16,492 bases of DNA from NCBI GenBank assembly GCA_900553805.1, contig USEU01000047.1:1-16492 (forward strand), written 5' to 3'. This document shows, piece by piece, positions 6,658 to 12,607 of this stretch. The translations under genes were made by a program, and so were the position numbers. The notes beneath the pieces were generated by a model. That model worked only from the letters and a program-made list of their open reading frames with translations. It did no database searches and was not told the origin of the DNA. The DNA is from an uncultured Eubacteriales bacterium. GTDB taxonomy: Bacteria > Bacillota > Clostridia > Oscillospirales > Oscillospiraceae. Positions within the stretch are counted from its first letter, which is position 1. Each line of letters opens with the position of its first letter.

Positions 6658-7560
6658 TCAGCCCTTCACGGCACCCATGGTGATGCCCTTGGTGAAGTAC
6701 TTCTGGAACACCAGGAACACAATGATGATGGGCACGGATGCCAGGGCACAGCCAGCCATCAGAAGACCGAAGTCGATGGAGTTTTCGCCCTGCATGGTGG
6801 CAATACCCAGGGAGATGGTCAGGTTCTTGGTGGAGGTCAGCATAATCAGCTGCATGAAGTAGTCGTTCCAGGAGTTGATGAAGGTGAAGATGGCGCAGGC
6901 ACCCACACCGGGCTTAATCATAGGGAACATCACATCGGTGAAGGTTCTCCACTCGCTGGCGCCGTCAATACGGCAGGCTTCCGTCATTTCGGTGGGGATG
7001 CCCTCTGCAAACTGCTTCAGCAGGAACACGCCGAAGGGCCAGCCCACAATGGGGAAGATAACCGCCCAGATGGTGTCGTACAGGTGCAGGGCGGACATTT
7101 CACGCAGCAGCGGAATGAGGATAACCTGCTTGGGCAGGGCCATGGCGCAGACAATCAGGGTGAAGATAAGGGTTCTGCCGTAGAAGCGCTTCTTTGCCAG
7201 CGCGTAGCCAGCCATGGCGGCGGTGAGGCAGGTCAGCAGCATGGACACCACGGCCATGAACACGGTGTTCACCAGCCAGCGGATGGCAGCCGGGCCGGTG
7301 GAACCGGCGATGCCGAACAGCTCGAACAGGGGAGCGGAGCGCTTGCCCATCAGGTTCTGGTAGTTGTCCAGCACCCACTTACTGGGAATCCAAACCGGGG
7401 TGGAGGAGATGATTTCTTTCTTCACCTTGAAGGAGCCGGTGATAATCCAGTACAGGGGGAAGGTGAACAGGAGGGCAAAGATGCACACAATGATCCAGGA
7501 GGCGATGGAAGCGGCCCGCTTATTGCGCTTTCTTTTTTCAATTGGATTTGTAGTAGCCAT
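6658..7560 (-). CDS. CUT1 sugar ABC transporter permease (MalG/UgpE type), sialic acid uptake
   Basis: The 300-residue inner component of an ABC importer has about six membrane segments (20-41, 97-120, 131-150, 161-182, 219-236, 267-290). The cytoplasmic EAA loop that docks the ATPase is EACRIDGASEWRTFTDVMFP at 194-213. It ends with QKYFTKGITMGAVKG, the usual tail of MalG/UgpE-type permeases. ATG at 7560 follows AAGGAGGGAACGAAAT, 14 nt after permease 1. Substrate assignment (Neu5Ac or a related sialic acid, as in SAT-type ABC systems of Firmicutes) rests on the adjacent lyase and NanQ genes. No ATPase gene is in the operon; a shared MsmX-type ATPase elsewhere is expected for CUT1 systems. Confidence 0.92.
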   Translation of the reverse strand: MATTNPIEKRKRNKRAASIASWIIVCIFALLFTFPLYWIITGSFKVKKEIISSTPVWIPSKWVLDNYQNLMGKRSAPLFELFGIAGSTGPAAIRWLVNTVFMAVVSMLLTCLTAAMAGYALAKKRFYGRTLIFTLIVCAMALPKQVILIPLLREMSALHLYDTIWAVIFPIVGWPFGVFLLKQFAEGIPTEMTEACRIDGASEWRTFTDVMFPMIKPGVGACAIFTFINSWNDYFMQLIMLTSTKNLTISLGIATMQGENSIDFGLLMAGCALASVPIIIVFLVFQKYFTKGITMGAVKG

Positions 7561-7574
7561 ATTTCGTTCCCTCC

Positions 7575-8483
7575 TTACTTTTCTTTGCCCATGCGGAACT
7601 GGACAGCGGAAAGAATTGCAATGATGATTGCCAGAATCACGCCCATGGCGTTGCCGTAGCCATACTTGTACTGCTTGAAGGCGTTATAATAGATGTAGTA
7701 CATGATGGTCATGGTGCTGTTCTTGGGGCCGCCGGAGGTCAACAGCTGAATCAGTGCGAAGCACTGGAAGGAGTTGATGGTGGTAATCACCAGGATGTAC
7801 AGGGTGGTGGGCATCATCTGCGGCCACTTGATTTTCCAGAAGGCCTGGGTCTCGGTGGCACCGTCCACATGGGCGGCCTCTACCAGGGATTTGTCCACGT
7901 TATCCAGAGCGGATACATACAGCACAATGGGCTGCCCCACAGAGGTGGTCAGCAGAATCAGGATAATGCAGCCCAGGGCGTACTTGGGATCACCCAGCCA
8001 GTTGATGTTCTTGTCCAGCAGACCAACGCCCTTGCCCAGATAGTTGAGGATGCCGTAGTAGTTATTGAACATCCACTTCCAGACCATGGTAACGGCCACG
8101 GAGCCGGTGACAACGGGCAGATAGAAAATGCAGCGGAAAGCGGAGGTGGCGGTTACGTGCATCTTGCTGATGAGGGTTGCAATCCACAGGGAGAAGGCGC
8201 AGGTAACAGGCACGGACACCACAACGATAATCAGGGTGTTTTTCAGTGCCGTCCAGAACACCGGGTCGTTAAACAGGTCAACGTAGTTCTGGAAGCCGAC
8301 AAAGATGTCGTCCCGGTTCATGGTGGCATCGAAGAAGCTGGTGTAGATGCACATGAACATGGGGTATACCACGAAGCCTACGAAGAAAAGCAGGAAAGGA
8401 AGCATGAACAGATAACCGGCAATGTTTTCCTGCACCACCAGCCGGTGGGTTTTCTTGCTTACGGAAATGGTTTTTTCAGGCAA
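7575..8483 (-). CDS. CUT1 sugar ABC transporter permease (MalF/UgpA type), sialic acid uptake
   Basis: The 302-residue permease has six hydrophobic segments (about 20-42, 82-106, 118-138, 169-190, 226-247, 278-295) and the EAA loop EAAHVDGATETQAFWKIKWP at 202-221. It pairs with the MalG/UgpE-type permease that follows. The frame is open to another TTG at 8522, but TTG at 8483 is chosen because AGAGGAGG lies 8 nt upstream of it, while the upstream TTG has no ribosome binding site. The gene is 146 nt downstream of the binding-protein gene, and a stable hairpin in that gap probably lowers permease relative to binding-protein expression. Sialic acid specificity is inferred from the operon. Confidence 0.9.
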   Translation of the reverse strand: MPEKTISVSKKTHRLVVQENIAGYLFMLPFLLFFVGFVVYPMFMCIYTSFFDATMNRDDIFVGFQNYVDLFNDPVFWTALKNTLIIVVVSVPVTCAFSLWIATLISKMHVTATSAFRCIFYLPVVTGSVAVTMVWKWMFNNYYGILNYLGKGVGLLDKNINWLGDPKYALGCIILILLTTSVGQPIVLYVSALDNVDKSLVEAAHVDGATETQAFWKIKWPQMMPTTLYILVITTINSFQCFALIQLLTSGGPKNSTMTIMYYIYYNAFKQYKYGYGNAMGVILAIIIAILSAVQFRMGKEK

Positions 8484-8586
8484 TGGAGTATCCTCCTCTC
8501 GAATTTCGGCGTACCAAGGCAACAGGCGCTGCGGCTGGGCCGCTTTTTCAGCCGTACCGCCTGCTGCCTTGTGGTGGGAATGGGAA

Positions 8587-8616
8587 CGCCCCCTCCCCTA
8601 CCCAGGGAAGGGGGCG
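8587..8616 (-). promoter_or_regulatory. Intercistronic mRNA hairpin between binding protein and permease genes
   Basis: Arms 8587-8598 and 8605-8616 pair over 11 nearly all G-C pairs with one bulge and a 6-nt loop. On the minus strand no U-tract follows (TTCCCATTCCC), so it does not look like a full terminator. Such hairpins after binding-protein genes usually protect the upstream mRNA from 3' decay, allowing excess binding protein. Confidence 0.6.
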
Positions 8617-8629
8617 TAGTAGGTTTGGA

Positions 8630-9880
8630 TTACTTGGCAGCTGCGTTGGAAGCGTCCTGAGCGGCAGTCATCTCAGCCAGGATGGCGTCCACGGAGCCGT
8701 CGGTGTCCATCACGCGCTGAAGCATATTCCACCACTCGGTACGGGCAGTGGTCCAGCCCAGGGTGATCTGGTAGTAGTCACCCATCAGGGGGCTCAGCAG
8801 GGAGTACTCAGCAAAGTACTCGTTGGGAGCGAAGCCTTCCAGGTCACGGACAGGAGCGAAGGAAGTAGCGGTAACAGCCTTGGCGTACTGGTCGTTGTCC
8901 TGGGTCATGAACTTGATGAAGGTCTTGGCAGCCTCAATCTTAGCCTCGTCGCCGTTGTTGAACACGCCGAAGCCCCAGATGCCGCCCTGCAGGGAGGGAG
9001 TGGTGTCGGAGGGGAAGGCCATGGGCAGAACGTCGAAGCTCAGAGCGTCGGCATTGTTGATTTCAGCGCCGATGTTCCAGCAGAAAGCCATCTGGAAGGT
9101 GCCGTTGACAAAGTTCTGGATTTCGTCGCCAGCGACGATGGAGGGGTCGAAGTTGATGCCCTGCTGGTTGTACAGACGGGACAGGCCGGTGGCGTTCTCG
9201 GTGGAAGCGTAGGTGTAAGCGGTGTGCTCAGCGTTGGCATAGGTGCCGCCGCCGACGTTGGTCACCAGAGCGCGGGTGCCCTGGTCGCCGCCCTGGCCGC
9301 CGCAGTAGATGCAGCCAACATACTCGTAGCCGGCATCGTAGACAGCCTGAACAGCCTTGAAGAAGTCATCAACGGAGTTCCAGGTGTGGGTCTCTTCGTT
9401 CAGGTACTGCAGAGCATCGGCCTCGGCGAACACGTCCCGGTTGATGGCCATGCAGTGAGCGATCATGCACACGGGCATCTCGTACACTTCGCCGTTGGCG
9501 CTGGTGCAGGAGTCAACAACGCTGGAGTAGGTGCCTTCGGGAACCAGGTCAGCCAGGTCAACCATCAGACCCTTGGCGCCCCAGTTGGCGATCAGACGCT
9601 CGGGGCCTTCCATGATGATGTCGGGAGCCTGCTTGCCTTCGATGGCGGTGTTCACCTTGTCGTCACCGTTGGTGTAGTCCAGGTATTCCACATTGACCTT
9701 GATTTCGGGATGGGCAGCGTGGAAGTCAGCCAGCAGGTCGGAGACGGTGGCTTCGTCCACCCACTTGCCGATGGGGTAGGTCCACAGGGAGATTTCGGTC
9801 ACGTCGGCAGCACTGGCGGTGAAAACACACAGGCTCATCACCATGGCGACGGACAGCAGGATAGCGAGCAGTTTTTTCAT
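8630..9880 (-). CDS. Extracellular solute-binding protein, family 1 (CUT1), sialic acid type
   Basis: The 416-residue secreted binding protein is the first gene of the operon with the two permeases, NanQ and the lyase, so its ligand is probably Neu5Ac or a related sialic acid (inference). It has a Sec signal peptide (Lys2-Lys3, hydrophobic core 4-20, ASA-A at 22-25). The mature part begins DVTEISLWTYPIGKW and shows the family features NTAIEGKQAPDIIM (about 77-90) and the domain-hinge segment QGGIWGFGVFNN. Cys18 lies in MSLC, which does not fit the lipobox (Leu at -1), so it may be cut by signal peptidase I instead of being lipidated. That is odd for a Gram-positive binding protein. ATG at 9880 follows the TAGGAGGATACTT ribosome binding site. 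Confidence 0.92.
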   Translation of the reverse strand: MKKLLAILLSVAMVMSLCVFTASAADVTEISLWTYPIGKWVDEATVSDLLADFHAAHPEIKVNVEYLDYTNGDDKVNTAIEGKQAPDIIMEGPERLIANWGAKGLMVDLADLVPEGTYSSVVDSCTSANGEVYEMPVCMIAHCMAINRDVFAEADALQYLNEETHTWNSVDDFFKAVQAVYDAGYEYVGCIYCGGQGGDQGTRALVTNVGGGTYANAEHTAYTYASTENATGLSRLYNQQGINFDPSIVAGDEIQNFVNGTFQMAFCWNIGAEINNADALSFDVLPMAFPSDTTPSLQGGIWGFGVFNNGDEAKIEAAKTFIKFMTQDNDQYAKAVTATSFAPVRDLEGFAPNEYFAEYSLLSPLMGDYYQITLGWTTARTEWWNMLQRVMDTDGSVDAILAEMTAAQDASNAAAK

Positions 9881-9944
9881 AAGTATCCTCCTAGCAAAAA
9901 TATTTTGTTGGATTCGTGTAATTCACGCGTCCTCACTTGTCTCT

Positions 9945-9973
9945 ATCTTAGCCAGAGTGTACAGAAAAGTCAA
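9945..9973 (-). promoter_or_regulatory. Promoter of the sialic acid transport/lyase operon
   Basis: On the minus strand, TTGACT (9968-9973), 17-nt spacer, TAAGAT (9945-9950), about 65 nt upstream of the binding-protein ATG. A perfect palindrome ends 11 nt upstream of the -35 box, placed where a regulator could act. Confidence 0.75.
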
Positions 9974-9983
9974 GGACAGGACA

Positions 9984-9998
9984 TGAAAATAATTTTCA
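9984..9998. promoter_or_regulatory. Candidate RpiR-type operator 1, perfect palindrome
   Basis: TGAAAATAATTTTCA is a perfect 15-bp palindrome with one central base, just upstream of the -35 box of the transport operon. The half-site TGAAAAT recurs at 10120-10135, 10150-10156 and three times in the 12482-12558 divergent promoter region. RpiR-family regulators bind AT-rich palindromes of this general kind, and an RpiR gene is adjacent. The link is inferred. Confidence 0.6.
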
Positions 9999-10001
9999 AA
10001 A

Positions 10002-10119
10002 CATGATTTTTAAGAAAATTTTGGCAATTCACACAAAAATGAGCGGCCACGATCCGAAAAATATCCCGCCGGATTTGGGAAGTATTCACAATGAGTTTTG
10101 CAAAGTTTCGCAAACTTAA
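10002..10119. other. Non-coding AT-rich regulatory stretch between the two palindromes
   Basis: No gene is visible. A minor inverted repeat TTTGC/GCAAA (10097-10101 with 10110-10114) and short ATCCG/CGGAT arms near 10051-10073 are present but not clearly functional. A weak second minus-strand promoter (TTGTGT, 17 nt, TTAAAA) could exist near 10010-10038. Confidence 0.35.
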
Positions 10120-10135
10120 TGAAAATGGATTTTCA
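10120..10135. promoter_or_regulatory. Candidate RpiR-type operator 2, perfect palindrome
   Basis: TGAAAATGGATTTTCA has the same perfect 7-bp arms as the palindrome at 9984-9998 but a 2-nt centre. It lies 122 nt (centre to centre about 137) further upstream, a spacing that would allow a DNA loop by a tetrameric regulator. It is close to the end of the rpiR unit. Confidence 0.55.
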
Positions 10136-10140
10136 AAACA

Positions 10141-10190
10141 GAAAAAACATGAAAATCCCCTCTCTGAAACCTTCCGGGATCCAGAGAGGG
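10141..10190 (-). terminator. Probable terminator of the AGE-rpiR operon
   Basis: The arms CCCTCTCTG (10158-10166) and CAGAGAGGG (10182-10190) form a 9-bp stem with a 15-nt loop. On the minus strand the stem is followed by GATTTTCATGTTTTTT. It is separated from the rpiR stop by the 118-bp inserted element, suggesting the terminator originally lay closer to the gene. Confidence 0.55.
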
Positions 10191-10196
10191 TGAAAG

Positions 10197-10322
10197 TTAG
10201 GGAAGTTCTGATGAAATCGGCAAGAGCTGTGAGCGAGAGATTTTACGACCAATCGAGGTACCGAAGAGTAGACGGAAAAGATCCGCTCACAGCCGCAGAC
10301 GATTTATTCAGAGGTTCCTTAG
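10197..10322. mobile_element. MITE-like element with IS5-type ends (non-coding)
   Basis: A 118-bp unit (10201-10318) is flanked by direct repeats TTAG (10197-10200 and 10319-10322), which fit the YTAR target duplication known for the IS5 group. The ends GGAAGTTCTGA and, inverted, GGAACCTCTGA extend into imperfect terminal inverted repeats of 35 bp with 26 identical positions, ending in a perfect 10-bp block GCTGTGAGCG (10226-10235 and its complement at 10284-10293). There is no transposase, so it would move only with help from a full-length element elsewhere. The right-hand TTAG contains the rpiR stop codon, so the insertion leaves the protein unchanged. IS5 assignment is from the end sequence and duplication only. 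Confidence 0.68.
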
Positions 10323-11176
10323 ATATGCTTTGCAGACAGGGCCTGAGCAATGCGGTTGCGACATTCCTTGGCGTTTTCCAGATTTTTTCGGGTGTACTCC
10401 GAGAACAGGACATCCGTCAGGTACATCTGGGCGATCCTGGCCGGGATGGATCCGCTTTGCAGGGGGTTTTCATTGGCACCGCACTGCAGCACAATGTCCG
10501 CCAAAGCTGCGCCGGGAGAATTGGGGAACCGAGTGACAAGGATCACCTTTGCCCCTCGCTCCCGGACGGATTTCAGCGTGTCCAGCATGGCAAGGGTGGA
10601 GCCGGAATAGGAAAAGAACAGCACCGCATCCGTCGGCTCCATCATCACTGCCATCATGGCCTGCATGTGCGAATCACCGACAGGCCGGAATTTGCTGCTG
10701 ATGGTAGAAAACAGGTGGGCCGCCTCTGCCGCGATCAGCATGGAGCCGCCCTGACCCATGCAGTAAACATTCCGGCTGCTGCGCAGGACGGAGGCGGCTT
10801 CGGCCACCGCTTCCAGGCTCAGCACTTCCCGGGTCTGGGTCATGGCGGTGGTGCTGGCGTTGAGCAGCTTCAGGCTGATGGTTTCCAGGTCATCCTCCTG
10901 GGTGATCTCGCCGGAGAGGGGATTGCCCTCCAGGCGGCCGACGGAGGCGTTGGCGATGGCGATCTTAAAATCCGGGAAGCCTTTGTAGCCGAGTCTCCTG
11001 CAGAACCGGGAAACCGTAGCATCGGCCACCGAGCACGCACTCGCCAGCTCCGAGATGGACATTCTGGAGATGCAGTTCTGGGCGGACAAAATATAGTCAG
11101 CCAGCTTTTTTTCCGACGCGGTGAAGGTGTAGTATTCACTGCCGATGTGAACAAATACGCTGGGCTGCGGATCCAC
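10319..11176 (-). CDS. nanR: RpiR-family (MurR/NanR-like) transcriptional regulator
   Basis: The 285-residue regulator has an N-terminal RpiR helix-turn-helix (about 20-75, with MSISELASACSVADATVSRFCRRLGYKGFPDFK) and a C-terminal SIS sugar-phosphate isomerase-type domain (about 125-265, with SYSGST at 189-194 binding a phosphosugar or sugar ligand). RpiR proteins control sialic acid genes in several Firmicutes, with ManNAc-6-P or similar as effector. GTG at 11176 is chosen because a full AAGGAGGT lies 6 nt upstream; it gives the family's usual length. An upstream ATG at 11239, overlapping the AGE stop as ATGA, would add 21 low-complexity residues and has no clear ribosome binding site. It is co-transcribed with the AGE gene. 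The effector may be GlcNAc-6-P here, as the route seems to skip ManNAc-6-P (inference). Confidence 0.88.
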   Translation of the reverse strand: MDPQPSVFVHIGSEYYTFTASEKKLADYILSAQNCISRMSISELASACSVADATVSRFCRRLGYKGFPDFKIAIANASVGRLEGNPLSGEITQEDDLETISLKLLNASTTAMTQTREVLSLEAVAEAASVLRSSRNVYCMGQGGSMLIAAEAAHLFSTISSKFRPVGDSHMQAMMAVMMEPTDAVLFFSYSGSTLAMLDTLKSVRERGAKVILVTRFPNSPGAALADIVLQCGANENPLQSGSIPARIAQMYLTDVLFSEYTRKNLENAKECRNRIAQALSAKHI

Positions 11177-11189
11177 GGGAGCACCTCCT
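11174..11189 (-). promoter_or_regulatory. Ribosome binding site that decides the rpiR start
   Basis: On the minus strand AAGGAGGT is followed by 6 nt and GTG (11176-11174). No comparable site precedes the ATG at 11239, so internal GTG initiation is favoured. Confidence 0.7.
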
Positions 11190-11235
11190 TGCAGAGCCCC
11201 TGCATTTGACGCGGGAAGATGAGCAGACTTCGAAC

Positions 11236-12441
11236 TCATTTTTCGGCGTTGAGCTGCTTGAGCATGATGTCAGTCATGATCAGCATCCGGGGCAGATGGA
11301 AGGGACCCTTGAAGGTGGAGCCCTTGGTGCTGGGCATGGTGGGCAGGCCGTCCCGGCGCAGATAGCCGTACCACTCGCCGTACTCGGGGTCGGAGAAGTG
11401 AGCCTTACAGTAGTCAAGGGTCTTGAAGTACCAATCCAGGTATTCTTCCTTGCCGGTGTCGCGGTAGAGCATCAGGGAGGAGATCAGGATCTCATCGTGG
11501 GGCCACCACAGCTTCATGTCGTGCTCATAAGCCTCGGGGGGATTGCCCAGGGCATCGACGAAGTACAGCAGGCCGCCGTATTCCTTGTCCCAACCGGCAT
11601 TGATTGCCCAGTTGAAGATCTGCTCGGCCTTGGCAACCAATTCCTTGTCGCCGGTGCGGGCTGCATGCTCCAGCATGAACCAAACGCCCTCAATGTCATG
11701 GCCGGGGTTGACAATGCGGCCTTCGGTGTAGTCCAGGTTTGCTTCGCCGTTGGGGCCGACATTTTCCAGAATGCAGTGCAGCTCGGGATGGTAGTTGTAT
11801 TTAAAGATCTCATCCACGCAGCCCTGGGCGCGCTGCTCATAGAGCGCTTTCTTTTCTTCGTCCACCCGCATCATGACGGTCAGAACGTTCAGGAAGATCA
11901 TGGGCAGACCAAAGGAGCGGCCGCTTCTGGTTTCGGGAATGGTCTTGGGGCCCAGGCCGGTGGGGTCGGGCATTCCGTGCCACAGGTTCCAGTACATCTC
12001 GCAGGCACTGCGTGCCCGGTCCAGATATTCCTTTTCGCCGGTGACGCCGTAGTATTCCGCGTTGGCCAGGGCATAGAAAGCCTCGGAGTAGAAGTACCGC
12101 CGCTGACGCAGAGGCTTGCCGTCCTTGGTCACAGTGAAATACATCCGGTTTCCGGCAGCGCGGTTGATGCAGTATTTTTCCATGAAGTCAAGGCAACTCT
12201 TGGAGGCATCCAGCCATTCCTGCTTCACGCCGTACACATGGCACAGGTACGCAAAGATCCAGCCGCAGCGGCCCTGCATCCACACGCTCTTATCGGTGGA
12301 ATAGACCTTTCCGTAGCGATCCAGGCAGGTATAGACGCCGCCGTATTCATGGTCCATGCCGTTTTTCAGCCAGAAGCTGACGCAGCGTTCCAGCTCCTGC
12401 TCGGTCCACTGCTGGGCCTGCAGTAAGTTCTCTTTGTTCAT
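11236..12441 (-). CDS. N-acylglucosamine 2-epimerase (AGE), ManNAc to GlcNAc
   Basis: The 401-residue protein of the AGE/renin-binding protein family folds as an (alpha/alpha)6 barrel and interconverts free ManNAc and GlcNAc. Catalytic residues seen are His248 in NPGHDIEGVWF (245-255), His382 in KGPFHLPR (378-385), and Arg58 in WMQGRCGW (54-61). The barrel entrance residues FYSEAFYALAN (117-127) are also typical. ATG at 12441 is chosen for its AAGGAGGAAACAAT site; the frame is open to 12510 but those codons cover the promoter. It leads the AGE-rpiR operon, divergent from the kinase. With nanA it replaces the NanE step on the free sugar, as in Bacteroides. Epimerisation of another sugar cannot be excluded (cellobiose epimerases share the fold), but the nan context makes ManNAc most likely. 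Confidence 0.9.
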   Translation of the reverse strand: MNKENLLQAQQWTEQELERCVSFWLKNGMDHEYGGVYTCLDRYGKVYSTDKSVWMQGRCGWIFAYLCHVYGVKQEWLDASKSCLDFMEKYCINRAAGNRMYFTVTKDGKPLRQRRYFYSEAFYALANAEYYGVTGEKEYLDRARSACEMYWNLWHGMPDPTGLGPKTIPETRSGRSFGLPMIFLNVLTVMMRVDEEKKALYEQRAQGCVDEIFKYNYHPELHCILENVGPNGEANLDYTEGRIVNPGHDIEGVWFMLEHAARTGDKELVAKAEQIFNWAINAGWDKEYGGLLYFVDALGNPPEAYEHDMKLWWPHDEILISSLMLYRDTGKEEYLDWYFKTLDYCKAHFSDPEYGEWYGYLRRDGLPTMPSTKGSTFKGPFHLPRMLIMTDIMLKQLNAEK

Positions 12442-12488
12442 ATTGTTTCCTCCTTCAAAAAAATGGGGGCATTCTTTTACCATTTTCA

Positions 12489-12517
12489 ATAGTAGCATTA
12501 TCCCAATCATTTTTCAA
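12489..12517 (-). promoter_or_regulatory. Promoter of the AGE-rpiR operon
   Basis: On the minus strand, TTGAAA (12512-12517), 17-nt spacer, TACTAT (12489-12494), about 48 nt upstream of the AGE ATG. An ATTTTCA half-site (12482-12488) lies directly at the expected transcription start. Confidence 0.6.
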
Positions 12518-12522
12518 GTAGA

Positions 12523-12558
12523 ATTTTCAAAAAAGCTAGTGACAGAAAAAGATTTTCA
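12523..12558. promoter_or_regulatory. Candidate RpiR operator half-sites in the divergent promoter region
   Basis: ATTTTCA occurs at 12523-12529 and 12552-12558. The second is part of AGAAAAAGATTTTCA (12544-12558), an imperfect copy (two mismatches besides the centre) of the palindrome at 9984-9998, and falls between the -35 and -10 boxes of the kinase promoter. Binding there would block initiation. Confidence 0.5.
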
Positions 12559-12567
12559 TGCTACAAT
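12539..12567 (+). promoter_or_regulatory. Promoter of the kinase-esterase-DUF624-nagA operon
   Basis: GTGACA (12539-12544), 17-nt spacer, TACAAT (12562-12567), about 40 nt upstream of the kinase ATG. Each box has one mismatch to consensus. The operator-like sequence fills its spacer. Confidence 0.72.
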
Positions 12568-12607
12568 CCAGCTATCCAACCATTAACATGAAAGAGGTGC
12601 AAATACC

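Noticed and set aside
8587..8616. Hairpin as a terminator after the binding-protein gene
   Set aside because: There is no U-tract on the minus strand and the downstream permeases need transcription from the same promoter; treated as an mRNA-stability element.
9984..9998. Catabolite-responsive (cre) site
   Set aside because: The palindrome lacks the central CG of the cre consensus, so CcpA binding is less likely than RpiR binding.
8483..10006. 507-codon plus-strand open frame
   Set aside because: It is antisense to the binding-protein gene; the product is Gly/Val/His-rich without a recognisable fold and lacks a ribosome binding site. A by-product of GC-biased codon use.
10091..11209. 372-codon plus-strand open frame
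   Set aside because: It crosses the palindrome, a terminator and the MITE-like element, then runs antisense to rpiR; not a credible gene.
11177..11239. ATG start of rpiR overlapping the AGE stop (ATGA)
   Set aside because: The overlap is attractive for coupling, but the 21 added residues are low-complexity and the only strong ribosome binding site precedes GTG 11176. Not fully excluded.
12442..12510. Longer N terminus for the AGE protein
   Set aside because: It would start within the promoter region, and AAGGAGG sits directly before ATG 12441.
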